64,000 bases of DNA from positions 1 to 64,000 of the forward strand of contig NZ_CAMLIG010000007.1 in assembly GCF_946480185.1 (NCBI RefSeq), given 5' to 3'. The position numbers and the translations under genes were made by a program. The notes beneath the pieces are model-generated. The model saw nothing but the letters and a program-made list of their open reading frames with translations. It did not search any database and was not told where the DNA came from. The stretch is from an uncultured Pedobacter sp. (GTDB lineage: Bacteria; Bacteroidota; Bacteroidia; Sphingobacteriales; Sphingobacteriaceae). Every line of letters starts with the position of its first letter. The first letter of the stretch is position 1. Positions 30,529 through 39,432 of this stretch are shown here, piece by piece.

Positions 30529-31301
30529 AATGCCTATTTTAATTTAACCAATGAGTTTTAAATCATAATTGCAATTACTATGCAATTTGCTACAGTGCTT
30601 AATTTTTGGATTTTAAGTTGAGTTTACTGACCTATATTCTAGACTATTTCTTATATTCAACAAAGGCTTCATCCTGGCAACACTATAACCATTGTTCGGC
30701 AGATTAAACTACAGGATGATGCGTTTGATGGTGATACTTTGTTACATACTTTAAAAGTTAACTACGCAATTTTGGCAAGTGGATAAGTGCATCCAACTGC
30801 TTCCTAACTTTAAACATTCCTAACAGCAAACAAAATTCTGTAAATCAAATTTTATAGCTCTTTTTTGTTTTATGAAATATCACAAGATATTTATCGCATA
30901 ATTCGATTAAGTAATTAGTGAGTATTTCGAAAGTAAAATAAAAAAGGGCCCTTACCAGAATCATCTTAAAGGAATGTAAAACAATATGTTATAAACATCT
31001 TGATTTGAAATGCTACAGGTGTAAATCTTTAAAATTATGTTGTTATGCTATCTAATTTTCAGGTGCTTTTCTACTTAAAACTATTCTTCAGAGTTAAGGC
31101 GTTATAAAGTTATTTGTGACACAAAAGAACATCTTATCGATTGCAGGAACGGAAACATCCCTGATTTGTAAATTCTATTATAGTTTCAAATTATTTCTGT
31201 AATCGGCTAACGCGGTAAAATAACATTAAAAAATACTCATACAGTTTAACCATATAAAAATCTTAATGTTTAAATTCGTAAATATTAAAAGAAATTAAGC
31301 T
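30529..31301. other. Long AT-rich intergenic region with a possible gene remnant
   Basis: This 773-bp spacer separates the divergent OmpA gene and the sugar dehydrogenase gene. No intact gene is visible. At about 30643-30786 the plus strand has 47 protein-like codons between two stops (containing NTITIVRQIKLQDDAFDGD) without a start codon, which looks like the end of a decayed gene. No terminator or tRNA is seen. Confidence 0.5.
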
Positions 31302-32594
31302 ATGATTCGATCCAACAAAATCAACTTTTTTTTACGCCTAGCATTTATCTTGATTATCTGTTTGGCATTTAAAGATTACGGAAACAATATCAGTGTATTT
31401 AAAGCAGATGCTGATAATGCTAACCTGAAACTGCCTAAGGGTTTTGGCGCCGCAGTTGTTGCTAATAAAGCGGGCAGAGCAAGACATATTGCAATAACTA
31501 AAAATGGAAGCTTCTATGTTAAAACCCAGAATTTAGTTAACGGAAAGGGGATTTTATATTATACTGACGAGAATAAGGATGGTAAATATGAGCTGGCATC
31601 ATCTTTTGGAAATTATACTGGGACTGGCATTACCATTAAAAATGGGTATCTATATGCTTCGTCAGATTTGGAAGTTTTTAGGTATAAACTCAATGATAAA
31701 GATGAAGTTATTGATACCGCCAAAGCAGAAAGAATTATTTATGGCCTAAAGGCGGGCAGGCAGCATCAAACAAAATCTATTGTTTTAGATGATGATAATA
31801 ATATTTATGTAAACATTGGTGCTTACTCTAACTCATGCCAGATTAGAGATAGAGGACTAGAATCTAAGGGTATTGAAAATTGCCCTATTCTTGATTCGGC
31901 AGGTGGTATATGGCAGTTTAAGGCCAACCGACTGAACCAAACTTATAAAGATGGTGTTAGATATGCTACCGGTTTAAGAAATGTAATGGGGCTTGATTGG
32001 AACAGCACCAACCAAACGCTTTATGTTACCCAACATGGCAGAGACAATTTAAATTCCTCATGGCCAAAGTTATACACCACAAAAGAGTCTGCCGAATTAC
32101 CTGCAGAAACAATGTATATGATTAAAAAAGGTGATAATGCCGGCTGGCCTTACATTTATTACGATCCTTTCTTGAAAAAGAAGATGATAGCTCCGGAGTA
32201 TGGCGGTGATGGTAAAACCGAAAGTAAAGGAAATTATATCGATCCGATTATTGATTTCCCTGCTCACATGGCACCTAATGCATTGCTTTTTTATACTGGC
32301 AACATGTTTCCCGAAAGATACAAAAATGGTGCTTTTATTGCCTTCCATGGTTCGTGGAACAGGGCTCCAGAAAAACAGGCAGGTTATTTTGTAGTATTTG
32401 TTCCGTTTAAAGATGGTAAGCCCTCAGGTAAATGGGAAGTTTTTGCAGATAATTTCTCTGGTAAGGCTGAAATTGACTCCCCGAGGGAAGCTGAACACCG
32501 ACCTTGTGGTTTAGCGCAAGCACCGGATGGCTCTTTGTTTGTAACAGATGACTCTAAAGGAACCATTTACAGAATAGGGTATCATAAAAACTAA
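31302..32594 (+). CDS. PQQ-type glucose/sorbosone dehydrogenase family protein
   Basis: The 430-aa exported protein has a hydrophobic N-terminus (FLRLAFILIICLAF) and the six-bladed beta-propeller signature of the GSDH family: GLRNVMGLDWNSTNQTLYVTQHG, GDNAGWPY, FHGSWNRAP, and ADGSLFVTDD-like APDGSLFVTDD near the end. Such enzymes oxidise aldose sugars in the periplasm with PQQ, passing electrons to a cytochrome. The next gene, 7 bp downstream, encodes a cytochrome c, a fitting acceptor. Its substrate is unknown; its position at the edge of a fucose-directed locus makes a sugar released there plausible. Confidence 0.85.
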   Translation: MIRSNKINFFLRLAFILIICLAFKDYGNNISVFKADADNANLKLPKGFGAAVVANKAGRARHIAITKNGSFYVKTQNLVNGKGILYYTDENKDGKYELASSFGNYTGTGITIKNGYLYASSDLEVFRYKLNDKDEVIDTAKAERIIYGLKAGRQHQTKSIVLDDDNNIYVNIGAYSNSCQIRDRGLESKGIENCPILDSAGGIWQFKANRLNQTYKDGVRYATGLRNVMGLDWNSTNQTLYVTQHGRDNLNSSWPKLYTTKESAELPAETMYMIKKGDNAGWPYIYYDPFLKKKMIAPEYGGDGKTESKGNYIDPIIDFPAHMAPNALLFYTGNMFPERYKNGAFIAFHGSWNRAPEKQAGYFVVFVPFKDGKPSGKWEVFADNFSGKAEIDSPREAEHRPCGLAQAPDGSLFVTDDSKGTIYRIGYHKN

Positions 32595-32601
32595 AAACAA
32601 C

Positions 32602-33030
32602 ATGAAAAAAACAGCATTTATTTGCTTAATTATATTAGCATCTGCTTTTGCATTAAAAGCACAAACTACCAAAAAGCCCGTTGCCAAGCCTTCTGTTAAT
32701 CCAAAATTAGAGAAAGGGAAAGCTGCCTATATGCAATATTGTATAGCTTGCCACCAGGCAGACGGAGGAGGAGTAATGGGCTTAAATCCTCCATTAATTA
32801 AAACTACTTATGTTTTAGGCGACCCGAAGAGGATGATTAATATTGTTTTAAAAGGATTTAACCAGGAAATTGAAATAGATGGTGATACTTATGCAAACCC
32901 TATGCCTGCACTTAACTCTTTAACTGACCAGCAGGTGGCCGATATATTAAGCTATGTAAGAAACAGCTTTGGCAATAAAGCCAGTATGATCACACCGAGC
33001 CAGGTAAAAGCGGTTAGGGCTGCTAAATAA
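32602..33030 (+). CDS. Secreted c-type cytochrome
   Basis: The 142-aa protein has a signal peptide (IILASAFALKAQ) and one haem-binding CIACH motif (Cys47, Cys50, His51), with a likely axial Met in NPMPAL. It is a class I cytochrome c. It is co-transcribed with the PQQ-type dehydrogenase and probably takes its electrons. Confidence 0.92.
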   Translation: MKKTAFICLIILASAFALKAQTTKKPVAKPSVNPKLEKGKAAYMQYCIACHQADGGGVMGLNPPLIKTTYVLGDPKRMINIVLKGFNQEIEIDGDTYANPMPALNSLTDQQVADILSYVRNSFGNKASMITPSQVKAVRAAK

Positions 33031-33070
33031 TAAGAAGGCAATTGAAAAAAGATTCAATTGCCTTCTTATT
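33029..33070. terminator. Bidirectional terminator after cytochrome c
   Basis: A perfect 18-bp stem (33029-33046 with 33053-33070) closes a 6-nt loop between the convergent cytochrome gene and the ConA/Ig-like gene. The minus-strand operon starting at 40977 also ends here. Confidence 0.9.
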
Positions 33071-33090
33071 ACTTTTTAATACTTAAAGGA

Positions 33091-34072
33091 TTAATTAACA
33101 ATCAATTCTCTTAATTCGCTTGCCGGATAGTATTGAGTATTACCTTCATGAAAAGCTAAAATTAGAGTTTTGCCTGACCCAACAATATGTACTTTCCCAT
33201 CTGCTGTGATGGTTGCTACAGACAAATCGGAACTGCGGTAAATCAAGGGTAAACCAGCATTGGATTTTGCGCCGGCATCAAAATCAGCGTCGCCTACCTT
33301 TTTTGCCTCTAATGAAGGATAATTAATGATAATTAATGGTTTGTGTAGCCTTTTCATATATTTTTCCGCCTTTATCTTTAAAATGCTGTACGTTTCTCCA
33401 TACTACTTTAGGGCTTTCATGTCCATCTTTAACTGTACCGTAAACCCCGTATTTATGATAGTTCCCGTTAAAATTGTTAATTGCCTTTTCACTATCCTCA
33501 TGCTCGAAAACCTTCTTATCGTTTAAATAAACTATAAATTTATTGCCCACATCTTCCTGCAAGTGGATTACATTTACTTTCACTTCCTTACCATAAACGT
33601 TATCCATCAATTTTACTCCGCTCACATTTCCACAATTTACCGTTATGGTTCCGTTATTTGCATGGAAACCTCTCATCATAAACTGAGTAGCACCTTCTTC
33701 ACTTCCCCATATCTGCATCAGACACTCATCATCAAGAGGCGGATAAATAGTTACATAACCTTCAAACTGCCGGGCTCCAAACTCGTATTCATTAATCAGT
33801 CTTATTTCTGCCCGGTTTGATTTTTTATCGTACAACTGAAAGGTTTCTGTTTTATCTTTTTCATTATAGGTGTAACTGGCGTTTTTACCTACGGAGGTTT
33901 GTAGTTCTTGGTATGGAGTCCAGTCGTACATCATGTGTTTGCCTATCTCGTTACACAGATGTATTTTCTTTTTTGGCTGATAGCTTTCCCAGGTGATACG
34001 ATCTACGGGTTGTTGCGCAACGAGCTGCGATGATAAGATCACTAAACAGATTATTAAATTTAATTTTATCAT
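33091..34072 (-). pseudogene. Secreted ConA-like protein with Ig-like C-terminus, frameshifted by a 10-bp duplication
   Basis: Two frames make one protein. Frame one (34072 to 33323) has a signal peptide (ICLVILSSQLVAQQ) and a jelly-roll domain resembling the PL7/ConA-like superfamily: SNRAEIRLINEYEFGARQFEG, then CLMQIWGSEEGATQF, then NGNYHKYGVYGT. Frame two (to 33091) encodes a bacterial Ig-like domain (KVGDADFDAGAKSNAGLPL, then SVATITADGKVHIVGSGKT). The break falls on a perfect tandem copy of a 10-bp unit at 33318-33337. Removing one copy restores QTINYPSLEAKKVGDADF, the usual join between such domains. The catalytic QIH-type His of PL7 is Trp here. It is the last gene of the six-gene PUL operon. 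Confidence 0.7.
33318..33337. repeat. Perfect 10-bp tandem duplication (2 copies)
   Basis: The unit GATAATTAAT occurs twice in a row inside the ConA/Ig-like coding region and shifts the frame by one. It is a classic slipped-strand product, and loss of one copy would restore the gene. Confidence 0.95.
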
Positions 34073-34185
34073 AACGAAAAATTGAAGGGTTTTGGTTCCG
34101 AGTTATAGGTGTTTACAAGTCCTATGTTGTAAGCGTTAACCAACTTTAAGGGTTTGTGAATTGCTTATGAAGCAGTTTTGCCACA

Positions 34186-35736
34186 CTATATCTTAATTTT
34201 AAACGAATACATTATTTGCTGTTCTTTTGGTATTTTGTTGAGGAATTTTTCGGGTACGGTGATCACTAATCCGGTTTTCTTTTTATATCTCCATTTTAAA
34301 GGCTCGTTTATACCAAGTAAATAAATTTGGGAGTCTTCTAGGGGCTGTACTGTTTTTAGTTGAAGTTGTTTTTTAGGCCAGTTAAAACTGTGCACATAAA
34401 CAATTTTATTGTCTTTTGAGCGTGTAAATCTAATACCATCCCCCTCATGCCAGTTTTCTCCGTCTCTAGCTCTTGTTCCGTAAATGGCTTCTCCGTTGGT
34501 TTTTAACCATCTGCCTGTTTGTCTTAACTGGGCTTCTGCGGTTGGGCTAAATTTACCCTCACCATCCGGCCCTATCCCTACCATAAAATTCCCTCCTTTT
34601 GCCGCACAATCTACAATATTTTGCACCACCCATTTCGCACCTTTATGTTGTACCGGGTCATCCTCGTAAGAAAAGGTACGTCCTAACGGATAAATAACAA
34701 ACCAGGGTGCTTTTGTATTCTCTTTATCCCCCGGAACAAATCCTTCAGGTGTATAATAATCGCCGTAGTTTCCTATGCCTCTGGCTCTAAACATCACATT
34801 AGGTTGGATTTTTCTCAACGCTATCATGGTTTCTCTTAACTTAGGCCATACTGCTGGCCCAAACCACATATCCAGACAAATCATATCTATCTTACCGTAA
34901 TTGGTTAAAAGCTCTTCTAATTGGGTTCGGTGTCTGGTCATCATCCTTTCCACTTCAGCCGGAGTGGGATCAGGAGCCATAATTGGCCCATTACTGCCAT
35001 AATGTGATTCTATTGCGCCTTCGGGTTGGTAATCCTTACCCCGTACTGCTAATGTTGCTGACGAAGGCACTTGTAGTGGATGCCAAACATAGGGACGGAA
35101 ATCGGCATCAAACCAATCCGGGTTTGAGTAATAAAGGTCAATCTTAATGTCCCTCTTTCTAGCCGCATCTGTTAATTCTTTAACAATATCGCGTTTGAAA
35201 GGTGTTTCCATAACGCTATAAGCAACATCAGTATCTTCTATCACTGGCCCGCCGGGAGCTAAATAATTTATGCGCTTTTTTACCCTGGTTTTAGTATCAA
35301 ACAAAGAAAAACCCTCATGGTGTTTTGTAGTAAAAGCAAACATCTTGATGCCACTTTCTTTAAAAAAGTTCATCCAGCTATCTGCATTAAAATCTTTGGG
35401 ATTCCAGGTTTTGTACAGATCTACGTATTTTTGCTTGTCTGCATTACTAAGCTTTAGAAATGGCCAGGATTCTTTCTCTTGCTTAATCATAGAATACAGG
35501 CCCCAATGTATTCTCACGCCAAACTTAATGTCGTTAAAATCTTCATAAGCCTGAGGGGACGCCCAGGTGTACTCTGGCACAGGTTCTTCTTCTATATAAC
35601 CGCTGGTATAGTTGTATTGCCTATCACTTTTAGGCAGATGATGCTTTACATTTTCATCTTTGGTTTTGACTTGTGAAAATGTTTTTAGAAATAAAACTAA
35701 CGTAAAACCTAGTGCTAAAAAATGCGACTTTTTCAT
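34186..35736 (-). CDS. GH29 alpha-L-fucosidase (first copy)
   Basis: The 516-aa protein has a signal peptide (ALGFTLVLFLKTFSQ) and the GH29 barrel: FGVRIHWGLYSM, FAFTTKHHEGFSLFD, and DMICLDMWFGP with likely nucleophile Asp289. A C-terminal beta-sandwich follows (GIRFTRSKDNKIVYVHSFNWP). It removes L-fucose from glycan ends, probably in the periplasm. It is more like the canonical HHEGF type than the other two GH29 proteins here. It sits 113 bp upstream of the frameshifted ConA gene and 110 bp after the beta-propeller gene. Confidence 0.9.
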   Translation of the reverse strand: MKKSHFLALGFTLVLFLKTFSQVKTKDENVKHHLPKSDRQYNYTSGYIEEEPVPEYTWASPQAYEDFNDIKFGVRIHWGLYSMIKQEKESWPFLKLSNADKQKYVDLYKTWNPKDFNADSWMNFFKESGIKMFAFTTKHHEGFSLFDTKTRVKKRINYLAPGGPVIEDTDVAYSVMETPFKRDIVKELTDAARKRDIKIDLYYSNPDWFDADFRPYVWHPLQVPSSATLAVRGKDYQPEGAIESHYGSNGPIMAPDPTPAEVERMMTRHRTQLEELLTNYGKIDMICLDMWFGPAVWPKLRETMIALRKIQPNVMFRARGIGNYGDYYTPEGFVPGDKENTKAPWFVIYPLGRTFSYEDDPVQHKGAKWVVQNIVDCAAKGGNFMVGIGPDGEGKFSPTAEAQLRQTGRWLKTNGEAIYGTRARDGENWHEGDGIRFTRSKDNKIVYVHSFNWPKKQLQLKTVQPLEDSQIYLLGINEPLKWRYKKKTGLVITVPEKFLNKIPKEQQIMYSFKIKI

Positions 35737-35846
35737 AGATGTGGTTATTTATCGTAAAAACTTATTGTGAACTGGACATGGTACTTGAGCTAATTTAAAT
35801 TGCTGGTTCCATAATAAAGTTAATTTATGAGGCTTTAGATAGCTAA

Positions 35847-36833
35847 CTATTTAATATTTCCGAATCTTAGGTCTTCGGGCTTTTTACTGGTATTTAAGAA
35901 TTGAAAAATGGTTGAAGGTCCCAGATTATTAGGAGCAATCCACTCTTTTAAAGCCCATACGACCTTTTTATCTGGTGTGATTTCCAAAAACTGAACAGGC
36001 AAATTTACTGGTGCAATGCTGTACTTTTTCCATTGGTTGTACCAATTATTGATTAAGGTATTTCCATTAGGAAGGCGGTAAGCCATTTGTAGTCCATAAA
36101 GACTATAATCGGCCAGGTCACTAGGTTTAAACTCCCAAATTATTTCGCCATTTCTGCTAATCTCACGGATGTAATTTTTGTTACAAACTGCCAGTAGATT
36201 TCCGTTAGGAAGTTCTTCCACGGACCAAGGCGAAGGAAAATCGACGCTAAATAAGATTTTACCATTATAATCATACTCTATAATTTTATTTAAATCCATG
36301 TGAGCCACCAGATAGGTGCCTCTATCAGTTAGTCTGGCATGCCTGAACTGCGTATGTGCCCTGGAGGTATCGCCCACCTGTAACGCAAATTCTCTTACAT
36401 ATTTTCCTGTTTTAATATTTACTACCCTTACTTTTGGTTTACTAGAGTTTTCTATAAAAATCACATGGTTGTTGCCAATAGGTTGCGCTGTGTGTATTTC
36501 AGTTCCGGCCGGGCAGTTTAAGTTCCAAATTACTTTTTTATCCTTATTTATCACCGTTAAGCCATGTTGATGCGCAAATACAACATTACCGTTAGACATT
36601 AAAACTGCATCACTTATTTCTCCTCTTCCGGTTGAGTCTAAATATGACCAAGCTATTTTTCCGTCTTTAACGATATACATATTGCGGTATTTTTGCTCAC
36701 CTGCATAAAAAAAATCGTATTGCATCAAACCTTTTCCGGGTAAGGGCGATGGAGATGTTGGTTTAACGATAACTTCTTGCCCAACCGCAAAAAAACCTTT
36801 TAAAATAATAATTACGCCTAGTAAATATTTCAT
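35847..36833 (-). CDS. Secreted beta-propeller protein (PQQ/arylsulfotransferase-like fold)
   Basis: Repeated blades are visible (VKDGKIAWSYLDSTGRGEISDA, INKDKKVIWNLNCPAGTEIHTA, EISRNGEIIWEFKPSDL, ITPDKKVVWALKEW). I chose ATG 36833 (MKYLLGVIIILKGFFAVGQ, a signal peptide; 328 aa), two bases after the preceding stop, rather than the longer frame that overlaps it. No catalytic residues can be named. The tight placement between a beta-propeller hydrolase and a fucosidase implies a role in the same glycan pathway, as a lyase-like or binding protein. Confidence 0.75.
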   Translation of the reverse strand: MKYLLGVIIILKGFFAVGQEVIVKPTSPSPLPGKGLMQYDFFYAGEQKYRNMYIVKDGKIAWSYLDSTGRGEISDAVLMSNGNVVFAHQHGLTVINKDKKVIWNLNCPAGTEIHTAQPIGNNHVIFIENSSKPKVRVVNIKTGKYVREFALQVGDTSRAHTQFRHARLTDRGTYLVAHMDLNKIIEYDYNGKILFSVDFPSPWSVEELPNGNLLAVCNKNYIREISRNGEIIWEFKPSDLADYSLYGLQMAYRLPNGNTLINNWYNQWKKYSIAPVNLPVQFLEITPDKKVVWALKEWIAPNNLGPSTIFQFLNTSKKPEDLRFGNIK

Positions 36834-36834
36834 G

Positions 36835-37863
36835 TTACTTAGACCGCTTACTAGACGATGACTTACCTGGAACATAATCTTTAACAGGATGTGCTACAAT
36901 AACGCCTTTATCATCAGGGGTCATACAGGCTAAAAAGTAAGCTTTTACCACACCATTCTCGGTATATACAAATGGTCGCTCAACCCTTTTAAATTTCTCT
37001 TTTGAACCATCATCATAAGTTATTTCATTGGTATTTATGGGTTCTTTGCTAACAAGCAGGTAGTTGATTCCATCCTTTGAATAATATTGCACACCCGCTT
37101 TATTTCTTCCGGTTGCTACACCGCCAAAGTCGGTACAGATAACGTTGTACTGGTTATCTGCCCACCAGATGGTTGGGTCCTCAAGTTCGTAGTTGTTTGG
37201 AAGAAGATTTACCTTATCCGGGGCTAAATTGGTATACGGACCTTTATAAGTAGGTGCTTCTGCGGCTCTTGCTGTTCTAACCTGCTTGTCGCCTATTTTT
37301 ACTGATAGACGACCGAATACGTAAACACTGCCATCAGGCCTAACCAATGGAGCGGGATTACTGAAACTGATCATTTTCTCTGACCTAGTCCAGGGACCAG
37401 TAATTTTGTCTGATTCGGCATAGCCCGTTTCATTTGCAGAAGATATGTAGAACAATAGAAATTTATTTCCTGCTTTTACTATTTTTGGGTTATGTACACG
37501 ATCATTATCCCATTGACCCTCTCTTTTTTCTAAAACTACTTCGGCAAACTCATAGGGTCCCAAAAGATTTTTTGAGGTAGCTCTTATGCAGAACGATTTA
37601 GATGTCCAGCTAGCCATACCACCCTCTGCAGGCCAGGCAGATGCAAACATATGATAGGTATCACCAACTTTAATTACAGATGGGCACCATAAAAAGTACT
37701 GACTTAATTTTAAGCCACCGTTTTTCTTTGCGGGTTGAATGAAGTTTTTAATACTCTCGAAAGGAGCCACTTCCTGTGCTTTTATTTGATGTGTGAGTAA
37801 AATAAAACAAATGAATAAGGAGGCTTTTAAAAATTTATTTAGCGATGGATTATAGTTTAACAT
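36835..37863 (-). CDS. Five-bladed beta-propeller glycoside hydrolase (GH43/GH117-like)
   Basis: The 342-aa secreted protein (signal HQIKAQ) shows blade motifs of the GH43/GH117/GH130 superfamily: FLWCPSVIKVGDTYHMFASAWP, RVHNPKIVKAGNKFLLFYISS, APLVRPDGSVYVFGR, and YELEDPTIWWADNQYNVI, where the Glu-Asp probably contributes catalytic acid residues. The exact family and sugar cannot be assigned by eye. It lies 6 bp after the GH28 gene. Confidence 0.78.
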   Translation of the reverse strand: MLNYNPSLNKFLKASLFICFILLTHQIKAQEVAPFESIKNFIQPAKKNGGLKLSQYFLWCPSVIKVGDTYHMFASAWPAEGGMASWTSKSFCIRATSKNLLGPYEFAEVVLEKREGQWDNDRVHNPKIVKAGNKFLLFYISSANETGYAESDKITGPWTRSEKMISFSNPAPLVRPDGSVYVFGRLSVKIGDKQVRTARAAEAPTYKGPYTNLAPDKVNLLPNNYELEDPTIWWADNQYNVICTDFGGVATGRNKAGVQYYSKDGINYLLVSKEPINTNEITYDDGSKEKFKRVERPFVYTENGVVKAYFLACMTPDDKGVIVAHPVKDYVPGKSSSSKRSK

Positions 37864-37869
37864 ACTTGA

Positions 37870-39420
37870 TTATTTTATAGTTTCTAATTCTTTTTTTATT
37901 CCTTTGATTTTGTTATTTGCCACACTAATCTTAGCATCAGTATTACCCTCTACTCTTACAAGTGCTTTTGCCTGACCTTCGCTCCTAATATTAGAGATGG
38001 ATGCACTTTCTACTTCCTCTAACCTGATAACTGCTTCCATATCCCTAAAAGTTGGCAAATCAGCGTTGGTGATTTTTATGTCTTTACCATCTTCAACGAT
38101 TATTGCAGGGCGCATATCTGAGCTATCCAAGGTAAACTTGATACGGTTTAATGTTAAGCCCGCCACATGTCTGGCCCATATCCCGTATGCAGGTATAGTT
38201 GGTCCAAATGTGCTTACTTCGGGATATTTATTTTCAGCTTCTGGAACCTGGTGCCGGGAATTTGCAACTGTTCCTCGGCCTGCTAACGTGATTTCTACAT
38301 TGTCAAGTGTTAAATTTGTAATAGGATGGTTAGGGACTCCCGTAATCAAAACCCCGGTTGGAGGATTAAGTTGTGCCGGAAAAGCAGCTTTGGCCTTTAC
38401 ATTACGGATGGTGACGTTCTCTATAACACCGGTTGCTTGTTGGGTATCGGTATCTTTTCTAAAAACATTTAATCTGGAACCTAAACGTACCATAATGGGC
38501 GTACGTACATTGTTCATTACGATATTTGATATATCAATATTCCTGATCTGGGCACCATCTACACTATGTATTTTGATCCCTCCGTTTCGGGTATCATAAA
38601 TATAGATGTAGGATATCTTAATATTTTCGAAAGGCGCCATTGACTCGGTTCCAAACTTTATGCCTGCATGGTTACTCGTTATCCTTATATCTTTAATGGT
38701 GATATTTTTACATGCCATTTTACTCCAGGTTGTTTTAAAACAAATGGCATCATCACCTGTATCAATATCGCAATTGCTTATATTAACATCCTGAGAACAA
38801 TCTATATCAAAACCATCGTTATTTCCCAGTCCTTTACTTTTTAAGGTCACTCCTGCTATATCAACACCTTGGCAGGCAAAGAAATGAGCAGTCCATGCTG
38901 TTGAATTTAAAAGCTTGATGCCGTCTAAAACGACTTTTTTACTGCGTACAAATCTTACTAAGAAAGGTCTTTTACCCCTACCGCCAGAGGTCAGCACATC
39001 TTTCCCTCTTCCATTAATAGTGCCTTCGCCAGTTATGCCAACATTTGTTGCATCTACGGCTCCTACAAAACAGTATCCCATTAACGCTCCGTTACCGGTT
39101 TTAAAAGCATCCACTATTTGATAATCGGCAATGTTTTTACTTCCTAAAAGTTCTGCTTTTTCGGAAAGTTGTAAAGTAATGTTGTCTTTTAACAAAATAG
39201 TGCCGGATACGTACTGACCTGCGGGGAAGTATAAAATTGCGCCTCCTTCTTTACTGTATTTATCAATTAACCTTTGTATGGCATTGGTGTTGACAACGTT
39301 GGTATCTGATACTACGCCATATTTAGTTACATCGATAGTTTTATCGGCCTTTGCTATCTTTGGTGTTGCTGATAATAAAATAAGTACAAAGCTTATTATC
39401 TGATAAATTTTCTTGATCAT
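37870..39420 (-). CDS. GH28-family right-handed beta-helix glycosidase
   Basis: The 516-aa secreted protein begins with a Pectate_lyase_3-like segment (IDVTKYGVVSDTNVVNTNAIQRL) and continues as a GH28 beta-helix. Motifs are GNNDGFDID (NTD-like, near residue 200), DTGDDAICFKTT, SNHAGIKFGTES and NGGIKIH. The three acidic residues and the His are kept, but the family's R-I-K motif reads G-I-K. In polygalacturonases that Arg contacts the substrate carboxylate, so a non-galacturonan substrate is likely. It lies 12 bp after a GH29 gene. Confidence 0.85.
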   Translation of the reverse strand: MIKKIYQIISFVLILLSATPKIAKADKTIDVTKYGVVSDTNVVNTNAIQRLIDKYSKEGGAILYFPAGQYVSGTILLKDNITLQLSEKAELLGSKNIADYQIVDAFKTGNGALMGYCFVGAVDATNVGITGEGTINGRGKDVLTSGGRGKRPFLVRFVRSKKVVLDGIKLLNSTAWTAHFFACQGVDIAGVTLKSKGLGNNDGFDIDCSQDVNISNCDIDTGDDAICFKTTWSKMACKNITIKDIRITSNHAGIKFGTESMAPFENIKISYIYIYDTRNGGIKIHSVDGAQIRNIDISNIVMNNVRTPIMVRLGSRLNVFRKDTDTQQATGVIENVTIRNVKAKAAFPAQLNPPTGVLITGVPNHPITNLTLDNVEITLAGRGTVANSRHQVPEAENKYPEVSTFGPTIPAYGIWARHVAGLTLNRIKFTLDSSDMRPAIIVEDGKDIKITNADLPTFRDMEAVIRLEEVESASISNIRSEGQAKALVRVEGNTDAKISVANNKIKGIKKELETIK

Positions 39421-39432
39421 TATATATTGATT

